A model generated the notes under the pieces. The model did no database searches. It worked only from the letters and a program-made list of their open reading frames with translations, and was not told the DNA's origin. Positions 9,701 through 16,287 of a stretch of DNA of 33,883 bases are shown in pieces; the stretch's first letter is position 1, and every line of letters begins with the position of its first letter. A program made the position numbers and the translations under genes. The stretch is from Niastella sp. GTDB taxonomy: Bacteria > Bacteroidota > Bacteroidia > Chitinophagales > Chitinophagaceae. Location of the stretch: the NCBI GenBank assembly GCA_017744515.1, contig JAGIBF010000016.1, forward strand, positions 1 to 33,883, read 5' to 3'.

Positions 9701-10323
9701 AAGGGATCGAGGAGGCCTGTGCGTAAGGAGGTGTCCGGGCCTTTTGTCAGATTGATCGCCAGCAGATAAACGAGCAGGAAGAAAAATCCCTGGATATAGA
9801 CGATCAGTAGTTGTCGGCTTAATGCTCCGGTAACAAAAAAGAGAGCGCCACTGAAGAACAAGGTAGGGATCACGAGTAAAAGGAAGGGCTGCCAATAATG
9901 CCGGGCTTCCAGTGGGATCAGTTTGTCCGGATTGTGCCATGGCATCAGATCGCCCACCATCATTCCCAATGGTATAGCGGTAAAAATAAGTACAAGGATG
10001 ATCCATGAGCCCAGGAACCTGCCAAGGAGATAGTCTCTTTTCTTCATAGGATTGACGAACAGCAGTGATTCCATGCGGTGATCAACATCTCTTAGTACTG
10101 CCACTCCCGTGATCATGGAGGGGACCATCAGGAGCAGGGCTGTCATAATGCCCATCGTTCTTGCTATGATCATGGGCGCATTCCGTTTGAGGGGGCTGGG
10201 TTGGCCTTCATACACGAAGTCCACTGCCACGATGGAAAACAAGAACAGGATGAGGAAGTAGCTGTACGTGTTGTATTGCCGGATACGATAACTGATCTCG
10301 AACCTGCTTATTTCAAACAGCAT
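6718..10323 (-). CDS. ABC-2 permease fused to M1-family aminopeptidase
   Basis: A 1201-residue fusion. The first 570 or so residues are an ABC-2-like permease with two sets of hydrophobic helices (for example TYSYFLILFLFSIVAVDF near residue 20, and FLFLLSIVCFASQVLV). After one more transmembrane helix (IVFIVAGGYIFYN), residues about 600-1190 form an M1 metallopeptidase with HEMAH at 938-942 and the third zinc ligand, Glu962, in MLSESLAQYSALM. The peptidase would face the periplasm if the last helix exits outward. It starts 25 bases after the stop of the ABC ATPase gene, so both are one operon. The fusion type is known in Bacteroidota, but its cargo is not established. Peptide export coupled to trimming is an inference. 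Confidence 0.92.
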   Translation of the reverse strand: MLFEISRFEISYRIRQYNTYSYFLILFLFSIVAVDFVYEGQPSPLKRNAPMIIARTMGIMTALLLMVPSMITGVAVLRDVDHRMESLLFVNPMKKRDYLLGRFLGSWIILVLIFTAIPLGMMVGDLMPWHNPDKLIPLEARHYWQPFLLLVIPTLFFSGALFFVTGALSRQLLIVYIQGFFFLLVYLLAINLTKGPDTSLRTGLLDPFTFQTISIATSSWSAVERTTAIVPLTGILLYNRLLWVAFGIAALAVGHHFFSFTAVRDKATKKQRQTAKTENKEQYEPVSVPIPWASPREGTQTSIVQLFHLARYSCRSIITTITFKAIVGCGMGILLINSFNLGTTYGVNNVPATYIITSELAEMTAIFFAAIILFYSGELIWKERDNRISQLVDTLPVSNLVTLSGKFLGLMLVLVLLMVAMIGTGILFQSFHGYYNYELPVYFAACFVEIFPFLFLLSIVCFASQVLVNNKYLAHLAAGIFIAISTLGCRMLGLDHGLVAFGGALLPPYSAMNGYGHFLKPYLWIKLYWISFALLLFMIAVLFSVRGVETACRKRWQQSRLQLTPPVKRISLAALIVFIVAGGYIFYNTNILNTYASRTTQQAYRAGYERLLKPLTTLPQPRIAAVYLNLDLYPHKREYTVVGQYTLFNPGEKAIREIHIQKQPGDEVKLEYLAVEGGATPDSTYKRLGYYILKLPQPLQPGDTLKLTFRQHFIPAGFTESSNTAIVYNGTFLDNNHFPTIGYNPDIELEEAAIRAEYGLPPRPGRAAINDPVALLEGKSNGDGEEIRLEIIAGTDFGQTVVAPGNLKATWTKKDRRYFHFTANKPVSNFYAIHSARYEAIRERWHPHKEAVDLEIYYHPGHTFNLGRMMNGMKHSLDYYSQHFSPYRYQQMRIAETPVYSERGQSFPGLISIAENMGFIMNIDDATDMDMPFYVTAHEMAHQWWGDQINPANVRGKTMLSESLAQYSALMVFKNEYGAEKVNQLLRWNRNQYFKNRSGEAGQETSLALVGSGQEYIHYRKGMINLHALQHYITEDSVNTALQRFIRDWNSYTGLKKQHSARYPTTNDLLDYFREVTPDSMQYLIRDLFTSVTLYDNKLIHADYKKVAEKKYTVTVTLDMKKLQVDSLGNERSTGINDWIELGVYAKDEHGKEKLVGLKKVRTNTAQTTVQLSIPQKPSKVILDPNLLLIDKSTTDNEKSF

Positions 10324-10348
10324 ATCGATGGTGTTGGGGTTTTATTTG

Positions 10349-11242
10349 TTATTGCTTTTGAGCGGGTGTGGGCTGACCGAATATGCGGGTGAAGTATACA
10401 TCGCTCAGATCGGCTTCGACGGGCCTGAAGCCATCGCCGGGATTACTGTTGCTGAAGATGTGGATGACCGTATTGCCCTGGAAAAGGCGTTCTGCGATTA
10501 CCGTATGTTTATCTTTGTATGTTCCGAGCTGGCTTTTGGGAATAGCTTTGCTGAATACTTTGCCTTTTATGTCTTCAATGGCTTGTAAAGGGTTTCCGGT
10601 CAACAGTACTTTCCCATTGCTGATGATGGCCATATTGGAACAGAGTTCTTTCACGTCTTCGACAATGTGGGTGGACAGGATCACAATTGTTTCATTCCCT
10701 ACTTCACAGAGCAGGTTATGGAACCGGTTTCTTTCTGTGGGGTCGAGTCCGGCTGTTGGCTCGTCGACGATGAGTAGTCTGGGATTCGAGAGCAGGGCTT
10801 GTGCAATGCCAAACCGTTGTTTCATGCCACCTGAGAACGTGCCGAGGTTCTTCTTTCTTTTTTCATAGAGGTTTGTTTTGTGAAGCAGGGCTTTCACTAC
10901 CGCCGTTCGTTCTTTTCTATTGGTAATCCCTTTCAGCACTGCGAGATGGTTTAGCAATACTTCGGCTGATACCCTGGGGTACAGGCCAAATTCCTGTGGC
11001 AGGTATCCCAGTTTACTTCTTACCTGTTGTTTGTTTTTCAGCAGGTCTGTTTCTCCCAGCATGATCGTGCCTTTGTCCGGATCCTGCAGGGTGGCTATGG
11101 TGCGCATCAGGGTGGATTTGCCGGCGCCGTTGGGACCTAAAAGCCCAAACATGCCTACCGGGATGGTTAACGAAACATCGCTGAGTGCGTGCACGCCGTT
11201 CCCGTACGTTTTTGATAATCCCGTTATGGTGAGTGTGTCCAT
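10349..11242 (-). CDS. ABC transporter ATP-binding protein
   Basis: A 297-residue ABC ATPase that powers the membrane protein encoded immediately downstream. It has the Walker A motif GPNGAGKST, a Q-loop region (GYLPQEFGLYP), the signature FSGGMKQR, Walker B LLIVDEPTAGLDP and the switch His in LSTHIVEDV. The C-terminal 80 residues form the accessory domain common in ABC-2 exporter ATPases. The ATG at 11242 (MDTLTITGLSKTYG) is preferred over an in-frame ATG 17 codons upstream because families of this type start right before the first strand. It is transcribed divergently from the LytS-like kinase gene across a 224-base region carrying repeated motifs, so the two-component pair may control it. 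Confidence 0.93.
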   Translation of the reverse strand: MDTLTITGLSKTYGNGVHALSDVSLTIPVGMFGLLGPNGAGKSTLMRTIATLQDPDKGTIMLGETDLLKNKQQVRSKLGYLPQEFGLYPRVSAEVLLNHLAVLKGITNRKERTAVVKALLHKTNLYEKRKKNLGTFSGGMKQRFGIAQALLSNPRLLIVDEPTAGLDPTERNRFHNLLCEVGNETIVILSTHIVEDVKELCSNMAIISNGKVLLTGNPLQAIEDIKGKVFSKAIPKSQLGTYKDKHTVIAERLFQGNTVIHIFSNSNPGDGFRPVEADLSDVYFTRIFGQPTPAQKQ

Positions 11243-11380
11243 TGTCGCTCTTTTATTTATTTCAAACCTACAGCCGGGTAAGTGGCTTTGCAAATGAGTG
11301 TGTCCGATGCATCAGGTTGAGCGGTATACAGCTTTGGGATCGTGTTGAAGTAATTCCATCACGGCCTGCTGCCTGTTCGA

Positions 11381-11463
11381 CCTATTTCTGCGGTCGTTCA
11401 TCCTATTTGTGGGTCGGGTATGTGGCGGGTCGCCTTATTATTGGTTTCAACTGCCTATTTTTG
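11381..11463 (+). repeat. Three direct repeats CCTATTTnTG, candidate LytTR operator
   Basis: CCTATTTCTG (11381-11390), CCTATTTGTG (11402-11411) and CCTATTTTTG (11454-11463) lie on the plus strand, with start-to-start spacings of 21 and 52 bases, about two and five helical turns. Copies one and two extend into CGGTCG and GGTCG, and GGGTCG recurs at 11427-11432. LytTR-domain regulators characteristically bind direct repeats about two turns apart, and the adjacent genes encode such a regulator. The third copy also matches the -7 promoter consensus TAnnTTTG, so part of the signal could be promoter sequence. Confidence 0.5.
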
Positions 11464-11466
11464 GCT

Positions 11467-12228
11467 ATGCTATCGTTGCTCAAGAAGTACAGTCTGCCAA
11501 TAATCGCCTTTGTTTATTTCTCCTTCTTGGTGATGGCTGCTCTTATGGAGGATTATGAGCTTCACCTTACGATTGCTGCATTGTTCTTTACCGGGTTTGT
11601 GTTTGTGCCCTGGTTGGTATGGCAGGTTATTTTAGTGGTGAGGTTGCGGCATGAGCGCAAGAAGACGGAGCTGTTGCATCTGAGAAGCCAGGTAAACCCG
11701 CATTTCTTTTTCAATACATTGAATAACCTGTATGGACTAATCAAAACGGATCCTGAGCAGGCGTCGGCGCTGGTGCTTAAGCTCTCCGATATGATGCGGT
11801 ATAGTATTTATGAAACGCAACAGGAGGTGGTGGCGCTTGAGAAAGAGGTTGAATACCTGCATAACTATATCGGGTTGCACCGCATGCGCTATCATAAAGA
11901 GATTGCTGTAGATTTTAAAGTGGATATACAGGCCGGTTACCGGGTGATGCCATTGTTGTTCATTATATTGGTGGAGAATGCTTTTAAGCATGGCGTGGAA
12001 AACCTCCGTGACAAGGCTTTTGTACACCTATCGCTTAGTGCTGCGGATAATGAGATCCATTTTGAAATAAAGAATAATTTTGATGGTCCCGTGGCGCCGG
12101 AAGGGGCAGGTATTGGCCTGCAAAACCTGAAACGGAGGCTGGCGTTGGCTTATGAAAATAATTATCAATTGAAGCTGGTTCAACGAAACGGTGAATACGT
12201 GGCAACGCTAAGGCTGAAAAATTTATGA
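11467..12228 (+). CDS. LytS-type sensor histidine kinase
   Basis: A 253-residue membrane histidine kinase of the LytS/YehU (His_kinase) family. Two transmembrane helices (about residues 8-27 and 33-59) leave no large extracytoplasmic sensor, so the signal is probably sensed in the membrane. The phospho-acceptor is H79 in LRSQVNPHFFFNTLNNL. The ATP-binding domain shows VENAFKHGV (N box) and GIGLQNLKRRL (G box). The frame is open back to 11233, but the ATG at 11467 gives the expected short N terminus. Its stop overlaps the regulator's start as ATGA, so the two are translationally coupled. The divergent ABC/M1 operon is the obvious candidate target. Confidence 0.92.
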   Translation: MLSLLKKYSLPIIAFVYFSFLVMAALMEDYELHLTIAALFFTGFVFVPWLVWQVILVVRLRHERKKTELLHLRSQVNPHFFFNTLNNLYGLIKTDPEQASALVLKLSDMMRYSIYETQQEVVALEKEVEYLHNYIGLHRMRYHKEIAVDFKVDIQAGYRVMPLLFIILVENAFKHGVENLRDKAFVHLSLSAADNEIHFEIKNNFDGPVAPEGAGIGLQNLKRRLALAYENNYQLKLVQRNGEYVATLRLKNL

Positions 12229-12923
12229 TCAAATACCTGATAATAGACGACGAACATATTGCTCATGACATCATCAAGGGTTATTGTGATCTGTTGCCCA
12301 ACCTGATATTGAAGAAGAACTGTTATGATGCCATCGAAGCGTTGGAATACCTGCATAAGTATCCTGTTGATCTTATCTTTCTGGATCTCAATATGCCCAA
12401 GCTGAAGGGCTTTGATTTTCTTAAGGCGCTGCCTTCTCCCCCCAAAGTGATCGTTACTACCGCTTACCAGGAGCACGCGCTGGAGGGGTACGAGCTCAAC
12501 GTGGTGGATTATTTGCTAAAGCCATTCAGCTTCGAGCGGTTTGTGAAAGCCATCAATAAGGCCATGGGGCCTTCCCTGCCATCTGCGGGGCCTAAAAATA
12601 TTCAGCACGGTCATCCATCTGCTACCATATTCCTTCGATCGGATACCAGGTATATACAGGTTAGCATTGCTGATATTCTTTTCCTCGAAGCGTCCGGAAA
12701 CTTTGTGAAAGTGGTTACCAGGCAAGAGGCTATCCTCGTAAGGGATACGTTTGCCGTTGTTTTAAACTCTCTGCCTCCTGAGGACTTTTTGCAGGTACAC
12801 AGATCGTTTGCCATAGCTCCCAAACATATCAGGAGTATCGAAGGCAATCAAATATCGATTGGCGATCACCGTGTGCCTATTGGCAAGATGTATAAGACGT
12901 ATGTTGATCGATTGTTGGGATAG
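12225..12923 (+). CDS. LytTR-family response regulator
   Basis: A 232-residue response regulator. The receiver domain (residues 1-120) has the acidic pair D8-D9, phospho-acceptor D54 (FLDLNMPK), a Thr in VTTAYQEHA and the conserved Lys in LLKPFSFERF. Residues about 130-230 are a LytTR DNA-binding domain (LFLEASGNFVKVVT, then VHRSFAIAPKHI), which usually binds direct repeats in promoters. It overlaps the kinase gene by four bases (ATGA). The array CCTATTTnTG at 11381-11463 is a candidate binding site, which would mean autoregulation and possibly control of the ABC/M1 operon. It ends 8 bases from the convergent reductase gene, with no terminator between them. Confidence 0.94.
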   Translation: MIKYLIIDDEHIAHDIIKGYCDLLPNLILKKNCYDAIEALEYLHKYPVDLIFLDLNMPKLKGFDFLKALPSPPKVIVTTAYQEHALEGYELNVVDYLLKPFSFERFVKAINKAMGPSLPSAGPKNIQHGHPSATIFLRSDTRYIQVSIADILFLEASGNFVKVVTRQEAILVRDTFAVVLNSLPPEDFLQVHRSFAIAPKHIRSIEGNQISIGDHRVPIGKMYKTYVDRLLG

Positions 12924-12931
12924 CGCAGTCA

Positions 12932-13489
12932 TTATTTGCTGTAATGAAGGGCCACACCTCCGGTCTTGAATACCTTCGTGTCAATCAATTTCAGGTGTAA
13001 TTTTTCCGGCAGGATCGTGTGATCGAACAAGCGTCTTCCCGCTCCTGCCAGGACCGGCTGAACAACGATAATGAATTCATCCACGAGGTCAAGCTCTATC
13101 AATTGGCCGGCGAGGTCTACGCCGCCGGTTGAAATGTCTTTGCCGGGCTGCTGCTTCAGTTTGAGCACCTCTTCTTTCAGGTTGGTGCGAATGATCTCCG
13201 TGTTCTTTCCTTCGGCTTTTTCCAATGTTTTCGAGACGACCACGATCTTATCGACGGCATCGAATGCCTGGGCAAAATCGTTCATCGCTTTTGTGGAACC
13301 CGACTTGTCTTTTGCCATATTGGGCCAAAAGGGCACCATCAGGTCGTAGGTTTTACGCCCGTACAGGAGCGTACCAGACTGCCACATGAGGTCTGTAAAG
13401 AAATCGTGTATTTCTTCGTTTGCTATTCCTTTGGTGTGGTCGCAGCAACCGTCGATGGTGACGTTGATGGCGTAGATTAATTTTCTCAT
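12932..13489 (-). CDS. Dihydrofolate reductase/RibD C-terminal family protein
   Basis: A 185-residue NAD(P)H-dependent reductase-fold protein of the RibD C-terminal/DHFR-like family (YwjB/YyaP type). It begins MRKLIYAINVTIDG, has LLYGRKTYDLMVPFW, the cofactor-loop-like DISTGGVDLAGQLIELDLVDE, and ends LIDTKVFKTGGVALHY. Such proteins are annotated as dihydrofolate reductase family, but most have no proven substrate, so true folate reduction should not be assumed. The ATG at 13489 is the natural family start. It converges with the LytTR regulator and diverges from the SGNH hydrolase across a 183-base region. Confidence 0.9.
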   Translation of the reverse strand: MRKLIYAINVTIDGCCDHTKGIANEEIHDFFTDLMWQSGTLLYGRKTYDLMVPFWPNMAKDKSGSTKAMNDFAQAFDAVDKIVVVSKTLEKAEGKNTEIIRTNLKEEVLKLKQQPGKDISTGGVDLAGQLIELDLVDEFIIVVQPVLAGAGRRLFDHTILPEKLHLKLIDTKVFKTGGVALHYSK

Positions 13490-13672
13490 AGAATCGTTTT
13501 ACCGTTGATTTCTCTCAAGTTAGTGTTTTTTGGAATTACAACTATGCGATCCATAAAGCAGTTATGGTTCCTCTACAGGCGTTCCGGCCGGATAAGCATG
13601 TTTGTAATAGAAAGTTGACATACTTTTTGTTACTTTACCCTGCGTATAAAAAAGTAAAGCGTTGTAACGCGT

Positions 13673-14515
13673 ATGAATCATATGAAAAAGCACCTGTTTG
13701 TAGTCATTGGTATATTGCTGTTTTCTTCTTTCCGGGAAAAAGAAACGGTTTGGGTGGCTATCGGTGATTCTATCACTTATCTGAACGATCATCCGAATGA
13801 AACGGGGAACCGTGTGGCCAAGGGGTATTTAAGTCGCGTGGTTGCTGAACTGCCCCATGTGCGTTATATCAACCAGGGGCATAATGGGTGGAAGTCGAGC
13901 GATATTGCCAATAAGATCGAGAGCATTGGGCTGGTGAAAGCGGATGTGTACTCTGTATTCTTAGGCACCAACGACTGGTGGGGCGGCCGGCCTGTAGGGA
14001 GCATCGATGATTATAAAAATAATACCGGCACCAATTCTGTATTCGGTTCTTTCAGGATCATCATCAATAAGATCCGTGCGCTCAATCCCGAAGCGAAAAT
14101 AGTGCTTCTAACGCCTATGCAGCGTGGTGATTTTGTTTATTTGCAGAATGCTTCCAACAATGCGTATGGTTCATACAAAGATAAAAACGGACAGTCGCTG
14201 GAGGCATTTGCCGGGGCGGTGGTTGCTATCGGAAAGCTTGAAAACATACCGGTCATCGATCTTTACCACGAGAAGCGACTTGGTCTGAAGCATATGGTTC
14301 ACTTCAAACGGTTGAAGAACCCGAGCACTGGCGAATATGTAAATTACAAGTATCCTAAATTCACTGATATTCCTTTTGATCCGAAGAACGACGAGTATCC
14401 TTATCCACCTGCTGCCATCAATATTACTTATGACGGGTTGCATCCATCGGATAAAGGTAATGCCATCATTGCGGAGAAAGTGGTGAAAGCGTTCAAGCGG
14501 ATTGGGATTGAATAA
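13673..14515 (+). CDS. Exported SGNH/GDSL hydrolase
   Basis: A 280-residue esterase-type hydrolase of the SGNH superfamily. Block I is IGDSITYLND with nucleophile Ser33 (numbered from this start), block II is NQGHNGW, block III is FLGTNDWW and block V is YDGLHPSD with the catalytic Asp and His. A signal peptide (MKKHLFVVIGILLFSS) begins at the second ATG, 13682, which is an equally likely start. The likely substrate is a polysaccharide acetyl ester or lipid, but this is not determinable here. A small inverted repeat (GCGTT/AACGC) lies just before the start. The PhyH-type gene begins 11 bases downstream, so the two are probably cotranscribed. Confidence 0.9.
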   Translation: MNHMKKHLFVVIGILLFSSFREKETVWVAIGDSITYLNDHPNETGNRVAKGYLSRVVAELPHVRYINQGHNGWKSSDIANKIESIGLVKADVYSVFLGTNDWWGGRPVGSIDDYKNNTGTNSVFGSFRIIINKIRALNPEAKIVLLTPMQRGDFVYLQNASNNAYGSYKDKNGQSLEAFAGAVVAIGKLENIPVIDLYHEKRLGLKHMVHFKRLKNPSTGEYVNYKYPKFTDIPFDPKNDEYPYPPAAINITYDGLHPSDKGNAIIAEKVVKAFKRIGIE

Positions 14516-14526
14516 ACTGTCTTGCC

Positions 14527-15480
14527 ATGATCGATTGTTCCTTCCTGCCGGTATTTTATGAACATCATCAATGTATTAAGGCTGGTGCAGCTCCTCCGGC
14601 GTTTAAGGGTTTTGGGTATGTTGAAGAAATCTGGATGGGCTTTTATGGTTTGGGAAAATTTGAAACGTTTCAATTCTTATATGGCCAATGCTCCAGCCTT
14701 GCTCATTTGCAGGATTGGATGATTGCTCTTAAGGGCGAAGCATACCTACAGGCGGCGGCCCTGGCCTTTGATCAGTGGATGAAACGAAGGACTGGTGCTG
14801 CTGCAACTGCCGGAGCAACAGATAGCATACTCAGTGAAGACCAATGGTTGTTCTGGCAGCAGGAAGGGTATATCAGGGTGAGTGGCATCGTGGATGAAGG
14901 GTTGTGTGATGCTGTTTGCCAACTTATCTGTGCACAGCTGGGCGTCGACCTGCAAGTGCCGGCCACCTGGTACAACGACCATCCTGGCTGGCATGGCCTT
15001 ATGCTGCAACTGTACCAGCATGAAAGTATTCATGCTATCAAAACGCTTCCGGCTATTGAGCAGCTGTTTGCTGCTTTGTATGGTACTTCTCATCTCATTG
15101 CCAATACTGAAAAGGTGAGTTTCAATCCGCCGGAAACCGGCAGCTGGAAGTTCAGGCATCATACCCTTCACTGGGATATTGATTTTACTAAGGCAGACCG
15201 GTATTATATCCAGGGGCTGGTTTATCTCAACGATGTTCCTGAGAGCCGGGGGCCGTTGACGGTTGTGCCTAAGTTTCACCATCAATTTGAGGATTGGCTA
15301 CAAACGTATCCTGATCCGAACGATGCGCTGCAAATGGTGCAACATACTTATACCGGTACGCCTGTGCCGAGGAAAAAGGGGGATGTCGTGTGCTGGCTGC
15401 AAACTTTGCCACATGCTGCCAGCGCCAATCATTCTGATGTGCCCCGGTTTGTTCAGTATGTAAGTTTTTCGAAGTTGTGA
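14527..15480 (+). CDS. Phytanoyl-CoA dioxygenase (PhyH) family protein
   Basis: A 317-residue Fe(II)/2-oxoglutarate-dependent oxygenase of the PhyH family, predicted to hydroxylate a small molecule. The iron-binding HxD is in HHTLHWDIDF, and the distal His is in LPHAASANHSD, with nearby VPRFVQYVSF supplying the region that normally carries the 2-oxoglutarate-binding Arg. The oxygenase core starts near residue 100 (SEDQWLFWQQEGYIRVSGIV). The first 100 residues are a less conserved N-terminal extension. It follows the SGNH hydrolase by 11 bases in the same direction, so the two may act on one secreted or envelope product, but no pathway is visible. Substrate unknown. Confidence 0.88.
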   Translation: MIDCSFLPVFYEHHQCIKAGAAPPAFKGFGYVEEIWMGFYGLGKFETFQFLYGQCSSLAHLQDWMIALKGEAYLQAAALAFDQWMKRRTGAAATAGATDSILSEDQWLFWQQEGYIRVSGIVDEGLCDAVCQLICAQLGVDLQVPATWYNDHPGWHGLMLQLYQHESIHAIKTLPAIEQLFAALYGTSHLIANTEKVSFNPPETGSWKFRHHTLHWDIDFTKADRYYIQGLVYLNDVPESRGPLTVVPKFHHQFEDWLQTYPDPNDALQMVQHTYTGTPVPRKKGDVVCWLQTLPHAASANHSDVPRFVQYVSFSKL

Positions 15481-15811
15481 GGTATAGTTTTCTTCCGGGA
15501 TTTATTTGATACTGCCCATTGGATGGATCGTTTATTTATGGCCGGTAACGGGTATTTTTAAGTATCAATATTGATCATCAAAAATAAATTTGTGATTCGC
15601 TTAGTACAACAGGGCGTTTTATGTGTTATAATAAAAAGGATAAGGTTTAATGGTTAACGAATTTGATTAGTGTCGCCCCGCATTTCTATGCGGGGCTTTT
15701 TCATTCTACAAAAGTTAATAGTGGAGCAATGGGAGGATAATGATCCTGTATTTTTCTGCAACAGGGTTGTTTATTAGCATGGATTCAAGAAATGTTTTAC
15801 TTTTGTGCGCG
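15481..15811. other. 331-base intergenic stretch before the metal-efflux locus
   Basis: No gene is supported. It contains a perfect 10-base palindrome TCAATATTGA (15565-15574), an AT-rich stretch, and the terminator at 15675-15701. The terminator lies almost 200 bases beyond the PhyH stop, leaving room for a long 3' UTR or a small RNA starting near 15590-15650. The promoter of the Cys-rich lipoprotein gene should lie after the terminator; TATTTTTC at 15749-15756 resembles a -7 element with one mismatch. Confidence 0.5.
15675..15701 (+). terminator. Strong rho-independent terminator
   Basis: A perfect 9-bp stem GCCCCGCAT/ATGCGGGGC (15675-15683 and 15688-15696) with loop TTCT is followed by TTTTT. 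It ends transcription coming from the SGNH/PhyH side, or from an unannotated small RNA, before the metal-efflux genes. Confidence 0.92.
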
Positions 15812-16132
15812 ATGAAGATTTTTGCTTTCCTGATGGCGATCGTTATCATGGTAGTGAGCTGCGCTCCCTGCAAGGATTCTTCGTCTATGCCGAAGGTTGG
15901 AAAATCCCAATCGACGCTTGCCCAGGATAACGGGCATGACCACGAAGGCGGAGCCGATGATTGCTCCCCGCTTTGTACCTGCGCGTGTTGTTCGGCTCAT
16001 TCCTGTCCGCAATCATTTATTACCGCTACCGGTATTTCTGTAGAAGCTAACGTTTCTCATTCTTCTTCTTACAATGGTTCATTGATCTCCATTTCACTGC
16101 CCATCTGGCAACCTCCTCAATTACTGGCTTAG
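15812..16132 (+). CDS. Cys-rich small lipoprotein (DUF6660-like), metal-efflux locus
   Basis: A 106-residue putative lipoprotein. The ATG at 15812 gives a compact signal MKIFAFLMAIVIMVVSC, with Cys17 as the likely lipidated residue; two upstream in-frame ATGs (15740 and 15779) would bury this signal. The mature part has a polar linker with HDHE and then a dense metal-binding-like cluster CSPLCTCACCSAHSC, and ends with a hydrophobic LPIWQPP. Small proteins of this shape sit just upstream of CusA-type efflux genes in Bacteroidota; the DUF6660 assignment is from memory. A role as periplasmic metal sensor or chaperone is inferred from the Cys/His content and position. Confidence 0.75.
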   Translation: MKIFAFLMAIVIMVVSCAPCKDSSSMPKVGKSQSTLAQDNGHDHEGGADDCSPLCTCACCSAHSCPQSFITATGISVEANVSHSSSYNGSLISISLPIWQPPQLLA

Positions 16133-16287
16133 TTACTTATTGGGCTATGTGTGTCTTTTCAAGACTCCAATAGCTGTATGCAATTCTTATTTCCGTATGT
16201 AAATACTGATCTGTGTTTAATCTATTGGTTATGGCAACGTGCATGTCATAATCCAATCCCTGTATTTATTCAAATCATAGATAGGCC

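Noticed and set aside
11456..11463. TATTTTTG as the -7 promoter element of the kinase gene
   Set aside because: Transcription would begin at or after the chosen ATG at 11467 and there is no TTTG at the right distance, so it is treated as part of the repeat array instead.
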